Below, piece after piece: positions 10,771-21,950 of a stretch of DNA of 64,000 bases (the stretch's first letter is position 1; the number at the start of each line of letters is the position of its first letter). The notes under the pieces are model-generated. The model was given only the letters and a program-made list of their open reading frames with translations, made no database searches and was not told where the DNA came from. The stretch is from Massospora cicadina (taxonomy: Eukaryota > Entomophthoromycota > Entomophthoromycetes > Entomophthorales > Entomophthoraceae), in contig JAKSZP010002660.1 in assembly GCA_022478985.1 (NCBI GenBank), positions 242,473 through 306,472 of the forward strand. Direction: 5' to 3'. Both the position numbers and the translations under genes were made by a program.

Positions 10771-10781
10771 TGAGGGGGAAG
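10771..10781 (+). other. Gyp2 polypurine tract
   Basis: TGAGGGGGAAG ends immediately before TGTTAGG, the start of the 3' LTR. This is the standard position of the plus-strand primer in LTR retroelements. Confidence 0.8.
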
Positions 10782-11119
10782 TGTTAGGATTTCACCAAAT
10801 TCTCATATCTCTGAAAAGTCTACTTCATCAATTCCCCTGACATCATTGGAAGGAGTGAGCAATATATCACAATCTATCAATTTTAACAGTCAATCTGATA
10901 CTGATCAATTGAATGAAGATTTGATTGCACAAAGATTAGTTCACTCTGATAGATTATGAGCAGTTAAGAAGCCTATAAATATTCCCTCTTTTTGATAATA
11001 GAAATTAGGTCGAATTACAACCTGTATTTTCAATTAAACTTAACGCCTATTTGGAGAATCTGCCCAGTGTAACTTTGAGATTAAACCTGCCCCATTGGAA
11101 GTGTAATTCAAAACTTCCA
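10782..11119 (+). repeat. Gyp2 3' LTR
   Basis: It begins TGTTAGG after the polypurine tract and ends CTTCCA, a TG...CA pair. It aligns over its whole length with 6948-7286, with scattered substitutions, so insertion is not recent. Confidence 0.9.
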
Positions 11120-11726
11120 GACCCTCTGAGAGGGGATAATATCATGGAAGCTAATAGAGAACATCCAAGGGGTGATCTGGTAAATGCATAACAGTTCAGG
11201 GCTAGACTTGCCTGAGCTTGAGTGTGGTTTTTATTTCTATACAAGGATCATTTTTAACGCTTCATAGATTCCCAGGCTAGAATTAACAGAACAGGAACAT
11301 AAATTATATCTATTAATTGATAAATCAGGCCTAGGATCAAGCTGGCCCGCAAGTTCCGCCAAGGTCAACAAGAGTGCCACACCAAGGTCGGCGGTTTTCA
11401 AAAAAAACAATGCTAATTTTTTTGGAGGGTATTTATAGAAGGCACAGGTGAAATATCAGCGGCTAAACTGATAACTTTGGTATCCTTTAGGGTGGAAGAA
11501 TTTCAAGTAGGGACCCCTATTGTGTGGTCAGAGTTGGCAAGCAAGGACAACCATCCCTGAGCATTTCTGCTATAATTGGATAGAATAAAAGGAGAATGAC
11601 ACTTTCATGACATCAAAAACAGGTAAGGCCTGGGCACTACCCCATAATTGATATAAACATGTCAGTTAAGAGCAGCCCACCTAACAACGGCTGAGGGACT
11701 TTTGGAAGGTTTGGAAGGAAGACACC
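11120..11726. other. Unassigned sequence between Gyp2 and Gyp3
   Basis: No coding motif was recognised. The right end is purine-rich (GGAAGGTTTGGAAGGAAG at about 11703-11721) just before the Gyp3 LTR-like repeat, which could be the polypurine tract of an older element sharing that repeat. Confidence 0.4.
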
Positions 11727-12868
11727 TGTTAAGATTTTTGCCCACATTCCCAGCCAACTAGATTACCAGGGGTCGCTAGGAGATAATTCTCTATTGCAAA
11801 GTGAATTAGATATTGATTGACCCTTATTTTGGGGTAAAAATGTTTGGGGGACTTTAGGTTATTTGTTTTGGTTGGATCCGTTAAGGATCAATCTTGATGA
11901 ATGCTTAAGATCTTGTCAGACAGAGTTGCCAACGAAATAGGGGCATCTGTTATTTAATTAATGATTAACTATCAGGTGTACCAATTGGGATTGGTCAGGT
12001 TTCATCAATGACTGATTGGGAATTTAAGGATCAAGTTGTGAGGCGAGTGATGCTGCCTGCAACTAGAAAATTGATCAGTTGGTTTGCACCCTGCCTTGAT
12101 GGGTGACAAGTCTAATTACCTAAGCAGTTTGCTTGAAAATTATGGCTTGTTCGCGGGTTCAAGAGGAAAACATTAGGGACGCGTTCTCTGAATCTTTCTG
12201 TTTTAAGTCTTGAGGATATAACAGAATCCTAGCCAGGATGGGGAAGAACATCGCTGATGAGATGATGATAGGAAGCTCAACAGCATAGGCTGCCTTTTCA
12301 TTGATGAGGTGCCAACTGAGGATTGGGCGCCGAATTCCCACTATAAATTACCCTAAGAATTCACTTAATTTATGTACTAAAATATGAATACACTGAAATA
12401 CTTTACACTTTGCCAGTCATTAGTATCATACCAGAATCCATCTAGAGTTCTATTCTTTCTCAAGGAAACTATTGCTGTGTGCTTTAATTGGGAGACTTTA
12501 TAGGATAAAGAGTAAGGATCTGAGCGTGGATCCAGAGAAGGGAAGCTGAACTGAATTGAGGATTGTTACTGACTGTGTGTCACCAGAGAGAAGCCGTAAA
12601 CAAGGATCTGAGTGTGGGGTGAGTTAGGTGGTATAATGGAACGAATCCCTATTGAGGACATCCTGAGTATTTGAGAGGAAATAAGGTCAAGCGTTGGACC
12701 CAATAATAGTACTTTATTCAACTATGGATAATAGTCTCCATACTATTATCAAATGAATACATCTTACTATCAGACAACGCGGAGAATTGCACATCAACAA
12801 ACCTATGCAGTTAATTGATTTTGATGTTATCAGCTGAGAATAATCAAGACTCCTATAAATTTTAATAA
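11727..12868 (+). repeat. Gyp3 5' LTR-like repeat
   Basis: It starts TGTTAAGATTTTTGCCCACA and matches 20108-20224 and then 22233-23256 in order. Long near-identical blocks include GGAATTTAAGGATCAAGTTG, GCCGAATTCCCACTATAAAT and GGATAATAG followed by CCATACTATTATCAAATG. It is followed two bases later by a primer site. An AATAAA-type signal and a TATAAAT sequence occur inside. Confidence 0.7.
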
Positions 12869-12870
12869 AT

Positions 12871-12888
12871 TGGTGCTCACTAAAGGGG
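12871..12888 (+). other. Gyp3 primer-binding site
   Basis: TGGTGCTCACTAAAGGGG follows the LTR-like repeat and is 17/18 identical to the Gyp2 site at 7290, so both families probably prime from the same tRNA. Confidence 0.65.
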
Positions 12889-12939
12889 TTTAGTTGAGAA
12901 GATGATACTAGAACGTAATGTCATATAAGGACGATATAA

Positions 12940-14130
12940 GAAAACTCTTGATGGAGTTGGCAACCAATAACCAGAACGCCCTGAACTCAGCGGATCATCA
13001 AGGATTTGCTGCCTTAGAGGAGAGAGTTATGAAGATCGAGGAAGGAGTCAAGAATGTTGCTAGTTTATAAATTAGTTACTAAAAAGTAACGTCATTGAAG
13101 AAAAAAGAAGCGGATTTAGTTTTTAAAGTCTTATTTTCAAAATGGAGCATGAAGCGGATAACATTTGTTTAAGAGCATTAAGCGCAGATAATAAAGCGGC
13201 TGATTAAGCAGGTCAAGGAGTTTTAAACTCACAAATGCAAATGTGAGCCATATGTGGCAACTGACACCGAAGAAAGAACTCTGTGGACTCCAGTTGGAAA
13301 GATGACTACTCCAAGAAACATGAGACCTGCTTTCACAGCTATTTTGGAGATGACACCCAAAATTACTCCTCAAGTGAGCTGAGTAGCTGAACCAAGAGAG
13401 GTGGATAAAGAAACCTCGGAGGAAATCAAAGTGAACCTAAACTGCCTACTTTCCATCATCATAACGCCCCTGCATTTTTCAACTTTTTGATATGACAATG
13501 TACGGATACTGCAATCAATAAAAGGCTTTATGGTGATAAATTGCCTGGATAATGATTGTCAAAGCCTAGTGTTGCCCCATCTATAGGGCGAAGCTGGTAA
13601 TATGCAGAGGCCAAGGCGGCCATTATGAAGGAATTTGGAAGCCCTACATGCATGCCAAAGTGCAAGCAAGTATTAATGGGCATTCAGTTCCATAAAGTTG
13701 AATCAATAAAGCTACACCAATCGTTTTTACCATAAATTGCAAATCTTGGTTAGAGCAAAAGTGCTGGATGATTTCAATGCATGGATTGCACTGCAAGCGG
13801 CCCTTTGGCTTTACCACGCTTTGCATCAGTTGATGTCTTCTATGTTTGTGACAGAGTTTACCACCTCTCAAATGGTGGACAATTTAAAAATATTGGGAGC
13901 TACCTTCAATGCCCTGAATAGAAGTTTCAGATCAATTCTAGTACAAAATTCAAATCCCACAAAGGGGAGAGAGGGCTCTAAGGAGATGACTAATTAACTG
14001 TGCTGGGAAATCTGCCTGAAGACCTTAAATGGATCAAAATGAAGGAGAAAGTATGTTAGTATGGAGGAAAAGGACATTTCGCTGTGCACTGCAAGAAACC
14101 TAAAGATCAGATTAATGTGGTCTAAGTGAA
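12940..14130 (+). pseudogene. Gyp3 gag remnant
   Basis: This region is multiply broken, but MKEFGSPTCMPKCKQVLMGI at about 13625-13684 matches the EFG...KQAFMGI capsid-like block of Gyp2 gag. The frame at 13737-13997 continues the helical part. At about 14050-14095 YGGKGHFAVHCKKPK is a CCHC knuckle that has lost one cysteine, followed by the usual basic residues. Gag would form the particle shell and bind RNA. Stops and shifts make it non-functional. Confidence 0.6.
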
Positions 14131-14559
14131 AGAGTATGCAGCCACAAAGGAGTCATGAAAAGGGCCTGCAGCCTATATGTGGAACAGTCTAGAGCTGCAG
14201 AAAATCCTGTTCCTACTAAAAATTATGCACAAAGAAATTGAAATTAGTGATCTGTTCGTGGATGAAGAAGTGCAGGATCATTTGTATCAAGTAGTCAATT
14301 TGGATGTTAACGCGGAAATAAGATCCAGGGCAAAGGGAATTGACCCTAGGTAATTAAGGAAGTTTCTCAGCAATATGCCCAACAACTGGCAGACAAGATT
14401 CGAGCCACAGATAATCCAGAAGAATTGACTGAAGTCAGATTAATTGAGGCAAACCTGTCAATTCCCTTAGTGCAATCAAGGAATTATTCCCTGATTTATC
14501 ATCGCAAGTATTTCACATCCTTGATTTGGTTAATAATGACACTATACACTCAGTAAATA

Positions 14560-14765
14560 CTATTTTAAATACTTTGAGTGTATGTATATAGCTTACTAGT
14601 GAATCGAGTATGGGTGAGTGTTATTGTTGACAGTGAAACGCCCATAAATATTTGTCTTGACAAAGCTGGTGAAAAGGATAAAGATCTCACCCAATTTGGA
14701 ACACAAGAAAGAATATGGGACAGCTGGGATGAATACCACCATCTCATGTGGAGCGTATAGTGCTC
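14560..14765 (+). pseudogene. Gyp3 protease remnant
   Basis: A short frame contains VSVIVDSETPINICLDKA at about 14612-14665. This corresponds to the aspartic protease active-site region (V-D-S-G-A-T), with Glu where Gly is needed, so the motif is altered. Position between the zinc knuckle and RT supports the call. Confidence 0.6.
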
Positions 14766-15619
14766 TACCATTGCAATTTGGATCCTTGGTGGTATCTGTT
14801 CCAGAAATAGTTTGACCAATCAAAACTACAATATTCTGATCAGGACGGTATTTCTATGAAAATACAGAGTTAAATGTAACTTTGAGGATAATATATTGAC
14901 CATATTGGGTCAGACGTCACCATTGGTTTATCAGAAGGATGGGAAATTTTCTTGAGTAGGAGAACTAACTTAATCAACCTGATATACAATGATAGCATTG
15001 TTCTGATTTGATAGCAACTGGCTGGCTGAAAGCAATGAGAAACGCTGACGGAAATCTTAGAAAATCAGGGAATTCCACATATAATCAAGAATGAAAGAAC
15101 CATACCAGCGGGATCACAGATAATAGGTGACATGGGGTTGACATTAAAGATACCAGAGCTGCTATATGGGGAATTAGGAAGCCCCTGGAAGAAGTCCATA
15201 GTAAATCCTTAGGTGGCTCCTGGGTAATTATGCCAGGCCATGGAGAAATTCGAGAATACTGGCAAATTTAAGTGAAAAACCGATGCAGATCAGGAAGAAT
15301 CAAATCATCACATTTGTTCACCTAATCCTGATGGCTGAATTGGGGAAATTCCACGATTTTGGGACCCGTGATGAAATGGGATTACCGGCAGGGGTAACCA
15401 AGAGTATCAATCTAGAGGTTGATAAAGAGCAAATCGCTGATTTGATGGACAAAAAGCAGGAGGAGGTGCTCAAATTATTTGTAAGTATTGGGAAGTATTT
15501 GCCCAGGATAAACACAATTTAAGATGCTCGAGAGATGTTATCCACAAGGTTGATACCAGTGAAAAATTACCAATTAGGATGAGACCACTTTGATGGTCAA
15601 AGGCGGCCAAAACGGTAGT

Positions 15620-16190
15620 AGAGGAAGAAATCAGCAAACTAGTGAAGCATGGGCTTCTATTTCGTTAAAGAGTCTTTGGCAAGCCTAATTCTTATCGTGA
15701 AGAAGAAGGATGGCTCTAATTGGGCAGTGATTGATTATCAGAAACTGAACAAGATTACAAAGAAAGATTTGTACCCACTACCAAGAATCAATGGTGCACT
15801 AGATCAAGCAGGAGAAGCGAATTATTTCTCCGTGATGGATATGATATTGGAAGATTGGCAAATCAATTTTCCAAGAGAAGGCCAAGAGAAATGCGCGATT
15901 ATCACCGTGCAGGGTCTCTATCAACTGATGAGGATGCCCCAGGGTCTGTGCGATGCGCCTGTGACGTTCCAGAGGGCCATGGACTCCATACTAAATGACT
16001 TGAATTTATCATGCATCCTGGTATACTTGGACGATATTAATGTGTTCAGTAGGACATTTACTGACCATTTACACCATCTGAAGGAAGTGTTTAAGGGACT
16101 ATCCACGGCCAACCTGAAGATTAAGCTGAGAAGTGCGATTTCCCAAGAAAGAGTTAGAATATCTTGGATTTGTAATCAACTCTAGTGGAC
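15620..16190 (+). pseudogene. Gyp3 reverse transcriptase
   Basis: A 178-codon frame (15649-16185) holds the central RT blocks of a Ty3/gypsy element: LASLILIVKKKDGSNWAVID, then KDLYPLPRINGALDQAG, MRMPQGLCDAPVTFQRAMD and the catalytic ILVYLDDINVFS with both aspartates. The first-Asp block reads YFSVMDMILEDWQINF, where DLxSGYWQI is usual, so it retains an Asp but has diverged. The frame ends by a shift after LKIKLRSA, at the normal KCxF position. Confidence 0.9.
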
Positions 16191-16229
16191 TGCAGCTGCA
16201 AGCCCAGAATATTGAAGCCATAGAGCAAA

Positions 16230-16860
16230 TGGCTGTGCTGAAGAGTGTCTGAGATATTCAAGTGTTCCTTTAATTGGTCAGATACTATAGAAGATTAATT
16301 TGAGATTCCGCAAGAATCTCCAAGCCCCTCTTTCATTTGTTGAAGGATCCAAAAAAGAACTATTTGAAATGAAGAAGCCTAGAAATCCTTTGATGCGTTA
16401 TTCCAGTACTTAATGGATTCTCCAATTATGAAATATCAAAATTTCAATCAATAATTCATAATATAAACTGATGCTTCGCTGACGGTTATCAGCGCTGTAT
16501 TGAGCCAAGTATATAACTTGAGGATGAACATCTGGTGGCATATGTGAGCCAGACACCCTCAGCCGTTGAGAGGAATTACACCGTAATTGAGTGTGAATCT
16601 TTTGCGGTCATTTAAGCCTATAAACAGTTTCAGGTGTATATCCATGGAATGCACTTCAAAGTGGTGATGGATCACTCCTCGTTGTGTTGGCTGCACAATT
16701 TACAAGAACCAGAAGGATGACTGGCCCAATGGGCACTTAAGCTGCAGGCTTATGATTACTATATAGTCCACCAAGCTGGAGCTTCTCATCAGAATGCAGA
16801 TGGTTTATCATGGTTACCAATAGTTCAGGTGGTGTACCAGCAGGTGGATGAGCTATTTAA
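16230..16860 (+). pseudogene. Gyp3 RT connection and RNase H
   Basis: Several frames carry RNase H blocks. A TDAS-like segment lies near 16465-16510. About 16625-16830 reads YIHGMHFKVVMDHSSLCWLH, then LQEPEG, LAQWALKLQAYDYYIVHQAG and ASHQNADGLS. These match the same order in Gyp1. Stops occur throughout. The enzyme would degrade the RNA strand during cDNA synthesis. Confidence 0.8.
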
Positions 16861-16989
16861 TAGAATGGTTGACGGAAAATGGAAACAAGCCCTGAGAAAT
16901 CCAAGGTGCGCTTTGAAAAGCGATGGAAAACACTGAGAACATGGATGGACAAGTTTTTTAAGATGATTAATGGGAAACAATTACTATTC

Positions 16990-17990
16990 CCAAATCCATC
17001 AGAACGAGTGGCTATCGTTAAAGCCACTCATAAGTTTGTCAGGCATGGAGTCCTGAGGAAGACAACCAATTAATTCACCAGTACTACTACTGGGAGTCAA
17101 TAAACTATGATGTTGCCAACTATCTATCTTGCTTTGTGGAGTGCCAGTTGCACAAGACGCATAAGAATATGCCAATACCAACTGGTCCACCCTGGATTGC
17201 TTGGCATATGGTTTCCATTGGCTTGATGAGACCGCTGATGATGAGCACAGGGGGAGTCAAATACATCATAGTTGTGATTGACCATCTGACGAGATAGGTT
17301 GAGATGAAGGCCTTGGCGAAAGTAGACACTACCAGCACTGCAAAGTCATCCTAGATCTAGTAGTATAACAACATGGATGCCTGCAGGTCCTGCTGAGCAA
17401 CAATGAAACGAATTCTGTGTCTCATTTGATCCTGCAATTTAATAAAATTTTGGAAATCTGAGGAGTCATTCTGTACCCTATCAGCTGGAGATAATAGGAC
17501 TGGTAGAAAGAGTCATTAGGACGCTGGACATGACGCTGAAGAAACTGGTTGCAGGAAGAAATTCCACATGGGTAATGTACCTGAGTTTGGTGACGTTTGC
17601 CTACAATATAAGGCATCATACGGCAATGTGAAAAACGCCATTTGAGTTGCTATATGGAAGGAAGGCCACGTTGCCGCTGATTTTATATGGTGGTGGAACT
17701 AACATTGGGGATGAGTGCCAATCAGTACCTGAACCGATCAATGGTTATCTTGAATGAAATGCAATTAAAATCATTGATATGAATTTCAAGAAAAGGATTT
17801 GAGTGAAAATGATGGATTTAGGAACTGACCGCCTTATTAGAATACTGAATAGGCGAAAGAGTTGCCTATTATGATATGCATAGTTTTGGGAAAATAAAAA
17901 AGTTGGATGCAATGTGATCAAGTCCATTAAAGCTTAAAGTCAAGATGGTGATGGATGCCTACTCTATCAAGAACCTCTTGGATGAAGGAT
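16990..17990 (+). pseudogene. Gyp3 integrase remnant
   Basis: The zinc-binding part is represented by HKFVRHGVL and QYYYWESINYDVANYLSCFVEC (about 17029-17150). The core begins PPWIAWHMVSIGLMRPL with GGVKYIIVVIDHLTR at about 17250-17300, matching the first-Asp region. It degenerates downstream, with HHTAM and TPFELLYGRKA-like words at about 17615-17670. The C-terminal segment is unreadable. Many stops are present. Confidence 0.7.
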
Positions 17991-18059
17991 AGTAAATTGA
18001 GTCCATGCTAAATATTTAAAGCAATGGATTGATGAAAATAATGATGGAAAAAGAGTTCC

Positions 18060-18250
18060 TGAAGGACCACTGAACCACTATTTTGGTTATGTCCTTTTGA
18101 TTCGGTTAAGTCCAAAAAAGGACCGCTGAACCAAACTAGATGGTTATTTCTTAAAAAAGTAAGACCTCTGAACCATAGAAAACTGGTAGGTCTAAGTGTA
18201 CCAGGAACCAGTTTGATGAATAAAATAAAAAGATGGACCGCTGAACCAAA
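18060..18250 (+). repeat. Four degenerate copies of a CTGAACC-centred motif
   Basis: The core CTGAACC, usually preceded by GGACCG or GACCT and followed by A-rich sequence, starts at 18070, 18125, 18168 and 18241 (spacings 55, 43 and 73). In one frame series the motif reads Gly/Arg-Pro-Leu-Asn. It lies just after the integrase end (VHAKYLKQW at about 18001-18027). Confidence 0.5.
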
Positions 18251-18379
18251 AAAGTCAAGTCCCATAGGAAAAAGAAGAAAATAAAAGATTAATAAAAATA
18301 TAGGGAAAAAATAAAGCCACATATAAAAAAGATATATTTTTATAACTTTTATTTTTTTATTAGTTATCCTCGTTTTGGG

Positions 18380-19549
18380 GATGATTCCACATATGTTGCC
18401 TTTTGAGGGAGGGAGGATGGATTACAGTAGGAGTAGACAAACCATCAAAATCTATGTGAGATCAGACGCTAGTGAAGGCTAGACCTACTCAAAACCAAAT
18501 TCATTGAGTGGATGCTAATTCCTGAGAGAAAGTGACTAGGTGAAGAGAAATGGGAATTTCAGAATGTGCCAAATGTGATACCCCGGAGTGGGGAGGGAAG
18601 CAACATAATAAGAAGAGGCAGTAAGTAATTAACCCAAAATAATCCCAATATGGCACCAGAGCTGGAAGCTTGGTCTTGAGTGCTTGACGATGGTCTTTGT
18701 CAAGAATAATAGACACTTGGGCTGGCATGGAGCAAGATATACTGGGAAGGGGTTGCTGAATCATGCCCCCTATTAAAGCCCATCAATAGAATATACCAAT
18801 GGGACATGCCAGAAATGAGATAGTCGTGCAAGGAGTAAATGGAATCCTGCAGACAACGACTATGAGCTCCTTGGAAGCTGAAGCAGAATGAGTGATGGAA
18901 GCCAGGAGAGGCCAGAAGCTTTGTGGCCCAACTTCAAAAAACTTGGCCAGCAAAGCGAAGAGCATAGGCTGCAACATCTCAATCTAGGATGTTTTCAAGA
19001 CCATAATGGTTCAGAGCTACGGAAATATCCTTTGTTACTTGGGCCCTTTATTCTGCGTAGTGGAGCTTGAAATGTACGCATTTTCTGATGGTTAGTTTGG
19101 TGGCCAAAATAGTTGGCTTGTATTACTGACTGAGTAGAAGAACTTCAGAAGCAAGTCCAATCCAGCAAGGAGTGAATGATTGAGAGCAGCAGGCATTGCT
19201 TCAGGAGGTTTGACGATGATGGTAGGAGAATCTGCAAATGGAGCTGAATCCAGGAGAGTTTTAAATCTAACTCAAGAGTCAATAATAGAGGAAGGATTGT
19301 CCCGAGTCAAAAGACAATTGCTAACCTGGTTTTGTTGTGGTTGGTTACTGTTTCCAGTGATTCCATGGAAGGACTGGCTACATGTACTTAAATGGGATTA
19401 TGAGTCCTGGAAGGACCATAGAAGAGGTTCCAGCATGCAGATTGACTCATCAGCTGGAAGAGCTGAAGGTCTTTATCAAACATGCTATAAAGCAGCTGTT
19501 AGTATTGAGACTCCAAATTTGATATATGAGTTGGATGTGAGGGGGGATG
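18380..19549 (+). other. Gyp3 3' region, unknown content
   Basis: A purine tract (GAGGGAGGGAGGATGG at about 18403-18418) follows the end of pol. The next kilobase has short frames, the longest 127 codons at 19180-19563. None is recognised. That frame ends in a second purine tract, GTGAGGGGGGA, at about 19536-19548. Confidence 0.4.
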
Positions 19550-20045
19550 TCAGACTTATATGATAGTCGACATTATGCACTCTGAAATCAATTAAGCTCT
19601 AATTTTGGAGAAATTAATCTCAAAATTAATGGGATAAGATCTCCAGAGAAGGATTAAGATTGATATAAACCAAGAGGTTATTATGAGAAAATAACAATGG
19701 TGAATACAACTGAGTATACTTTATTGTGCGCAAAATGAACATTTATTTCAAGAATCTCCTGTAGAGGACAAGGAGAAATAAGGAAATCAAGGATGCTGGA
19801 TTAAGAATACTGCATATTACAGTGGGTCATATGCCCTGACAGAGATAAACTGGATTCTGGGATTATTATCATCATGCGTAATTTGATTAGCCTGGCATGA
19901 CAGAAGGTCAAGGGAACTGCGCTCTGAGTAGGCGGTAATGAGGAGGAAGAGGAAGAGAGCCACATGCTGAAGGTCATCATGAACAGCGTTGATTACTGAT
20001 TGTTTGTACTCTGTTTAAACAAATAAAGTATTCAACTAAGTGTCT
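19550..20045 (+). repeat. Possible LTR starting TGTCAG
   Basis: TGTCAGACTTATATGATAG directly follows the polypurine stretch GAGGGGGGA, a common arrangement at the 3' LTR of Ty3 elements. An AATAAA signal occurs near 20024. No second copy is present in the window, so this is a positional inference only. Confidence 0.35.
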
Positions 20046-20107
20046 GAAGTGGTGTTCTCCTGCCCCAATCCTTTTCTCGCTGTAAATCTAGGCAAGATGA
20101 AGGATTT

Positions 20108-20224
20108 TTTAAGATTTTGCCCATATTCCCAGATGACTAGATTACTAGTCAGCTGGGGGATAATTTCCTATAGCAAAATGAATTTGATATCAGTTGACCC
20201 TGATTTTGGGGTAACAATGTTTGG
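20108..20224 (+). repeat. Gyp3 3' LTR-like repeat, first part
   Basis: It matches the first 120 bp of the 11727 repeat (AAGATTTTGCCCATATTCCC, then GGATAATT, CAAAATGAATT, TTTTGGGGTAACAATGTTTG). Homology stops at about 20224 and resumes at 22233. Confidence 0.7.
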
Positions 20225-20720
20225 TTGTAAGGCACAAGCTTAGAGGTGACTTTCATTATGATATGAAGTAAAAAGGCCTTGAAATTAGATCCAGTTAGGT
20301 TTGTGGTCACTGGTACTCCCACCATGAGGACCTGTGCAAGGTGAGCAAGAAGAGAGTAACGTCCTAAATGATTTCTGAAACGATTGAGAATCATGTATAC
20401 CACTATATATCCTAGAAGGAAAAGGGGTACATAGTGATACATGAAAGGTGGAATGTTTGAGGTCTTGGTGAAAGGTTCTTTTTTGGCAAGTTATCTAATA
20501 AGAAGTTCAATAATGGGTTCTGGTTTGGAGGTGGCAAGTGGGCCTGGACAGTTGGCATCACAATATTTACCAGCATACTGGATAGGAAGAACTGCAATGA
20601 AAGTACTAGGTTCCAAATAATCATAACTAATATAAAAGATAAAAAGATCAAATAATATTAAATTCCTTTATGCCAGCTTAAGATTGTTCTTAGCTAGCCT
20701 GGTTTATTTATATTAGAAGA

Positions 20721-21950
20721 ATTGAGGGTAGATTACCTCAATTGATTAGGGATATAATACAATAAATGTTGCATTGAGGGTTGATTACCTCAATTGATTA
20801 GGGATGTGTCGCGAAATCGCGCTTGGGCTCCGCTAGTGAACCAGGCCAACTAGTATGAAGACTGGTGGCCCTTTGCTATTTCGCCATCATCAGCATACCA
20901 ACCCTATAAGTCCAACGTCCAACCTACCAACTAACCACCAATGGCTTCGCCTTTAGCCCCAGGCGTCCTTGGCATGTGCCTCAGCAAGTCCTGCCCCCTT
21001 CCTGGGCGGCTCAGGAACTTCCACGCTGCCCCACCCTCGTGACCCTTCACCAACCCATCTGGGCATGCCCCAGTGAGTCCATCCCCCTTCTTGGGCGGCT
21101 ATGGCAACTCCCACACTGCACCCCGCTAGGGTTGGTGGCTAAGCAGCTCACCACTGATAGCCAGCTGGCCAGGTTCCCACTGGTTCCTCATAAGGAGGAG
21201 GTATGGGAGCTGGCAGCACCGGCCACTCCAGATGTGATCACCCGCGCCTTTGGGGATCTCCTGTCCCACTCCCCTACTCTAGTGGCTCTTGTCACTTCAA
21301 ACAAATAGGAAAAATAGGCAAATGAGAGATGTTTATTTAGGAAGAATGAACAACTATTTATACTACTTTCAGGGCTACTGCGTCCAAGTGCTCTTTGGCC
21401 AATCATCTGCTGGAAAACCCATCGGACTCTTGATTCCAAAACCTCTATCAGATCATAAACTTTTCTATAGCGATTCCCTCTTATATCAGCTCCTCTGATC
21501 ACCAAATATTACTTAGGGCAATTTCATCCTCAGCATAAGTTGCTGGTCAATTGTATATAAATTTATAAATAAATAGGAATTTTGAGCATCCTTGGCATGA
21601 GTTGCCGGTGCTCCAAATTAGGTAATGGAACCATTTCAGATGAGTTATAATGGACTAATCAGCTTTCCGCTGGAAACTTCCACAACGACCTTTGGATGGC
21701 ATTTTGGCAGTGAATGCAGCTTCCGTCAAACCTAAAAATCAAACAGATATATAACATTAAATAGTATCAAAATAGGCAATTAGCTGGCAATTACACCTGA
21801 CTAACCAAAACCCCTACTTTGAATACTATCAGAAGGATTCAATTGGTTAAAATACTGAAAGGATGTAAGGCAATAAAATGTTGTATTGAGGGTAGATTAC
21901 CTCAATTGATTAGGGATGTAAGGCAATAAATTGATGCATTGAGGGTACTG
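20721..21950. repeat. 52-53 bp tandem repeat with hairpin core, interrupted
   Basis: Units start at 20721, 20773, 21885 and 21938 (partial), each with ATTGAGGGTAGATTACCTCA or a close variant followed by ATTGATTAGGGAT. The inverted arms TTGAGG and CCTCAA enclose an 8-base loop. Periods are 52 and 53 bp, with a 1.05 kb insertion between units two and three. Confidence 0.75.
20808..21860. mobile_element. Insertion Y splitting the tandem repeat
   Basis: The sequence between GGATGT (20802-20807) and GGATGT (21861-21866) interrupts a tandem array, so it is an insertion with a possible 6 bp target duplication. It is more GC-rich on the left, starts near the palindromic CGCGAAATCGCG, contains a 75 bp near-tandem duplication (about 20970-21043 and 21055-21127), and has a 110-codon open frame (20976-21308) rich in Pro and Leu without recognised motifs. 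No RT or transposase motif was seen. Confidence 0.5.

Larger units (their letters stand above)
6948..11119 (+). mobile_element. Gyp2: Ty3/gypsy LTR element, internally deleted, with collagen-like gag
   Basis: This 4.17 kb element has two alignable LTRs (339 and 338 bp), a primer site 3 bp after the 5' LTR, and a polypurine tract directly before the 3' LTR. It contains gag (about 7345-9394) and integrase (about 9400-10350), but no protease, reverse transcriptase or RNase H. The zinc-binding segment of integrase begins within a few codons of the gag end, so a large internal deletion is the simplest reading. A SINE lies in its 3' part. No matching 4-6 bp target duplication was found at the ends (TCAGG on the left, GACCC on the right). 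Confidence 0.85.

Noticed and set aside
12150..12170. GGGTTCAAGAGG as a tRNA box B, suggesting another SINE
   Set aside because: It lies inside both copies of the Gyp3 LTR-like repeat and has no box A at the right distance.
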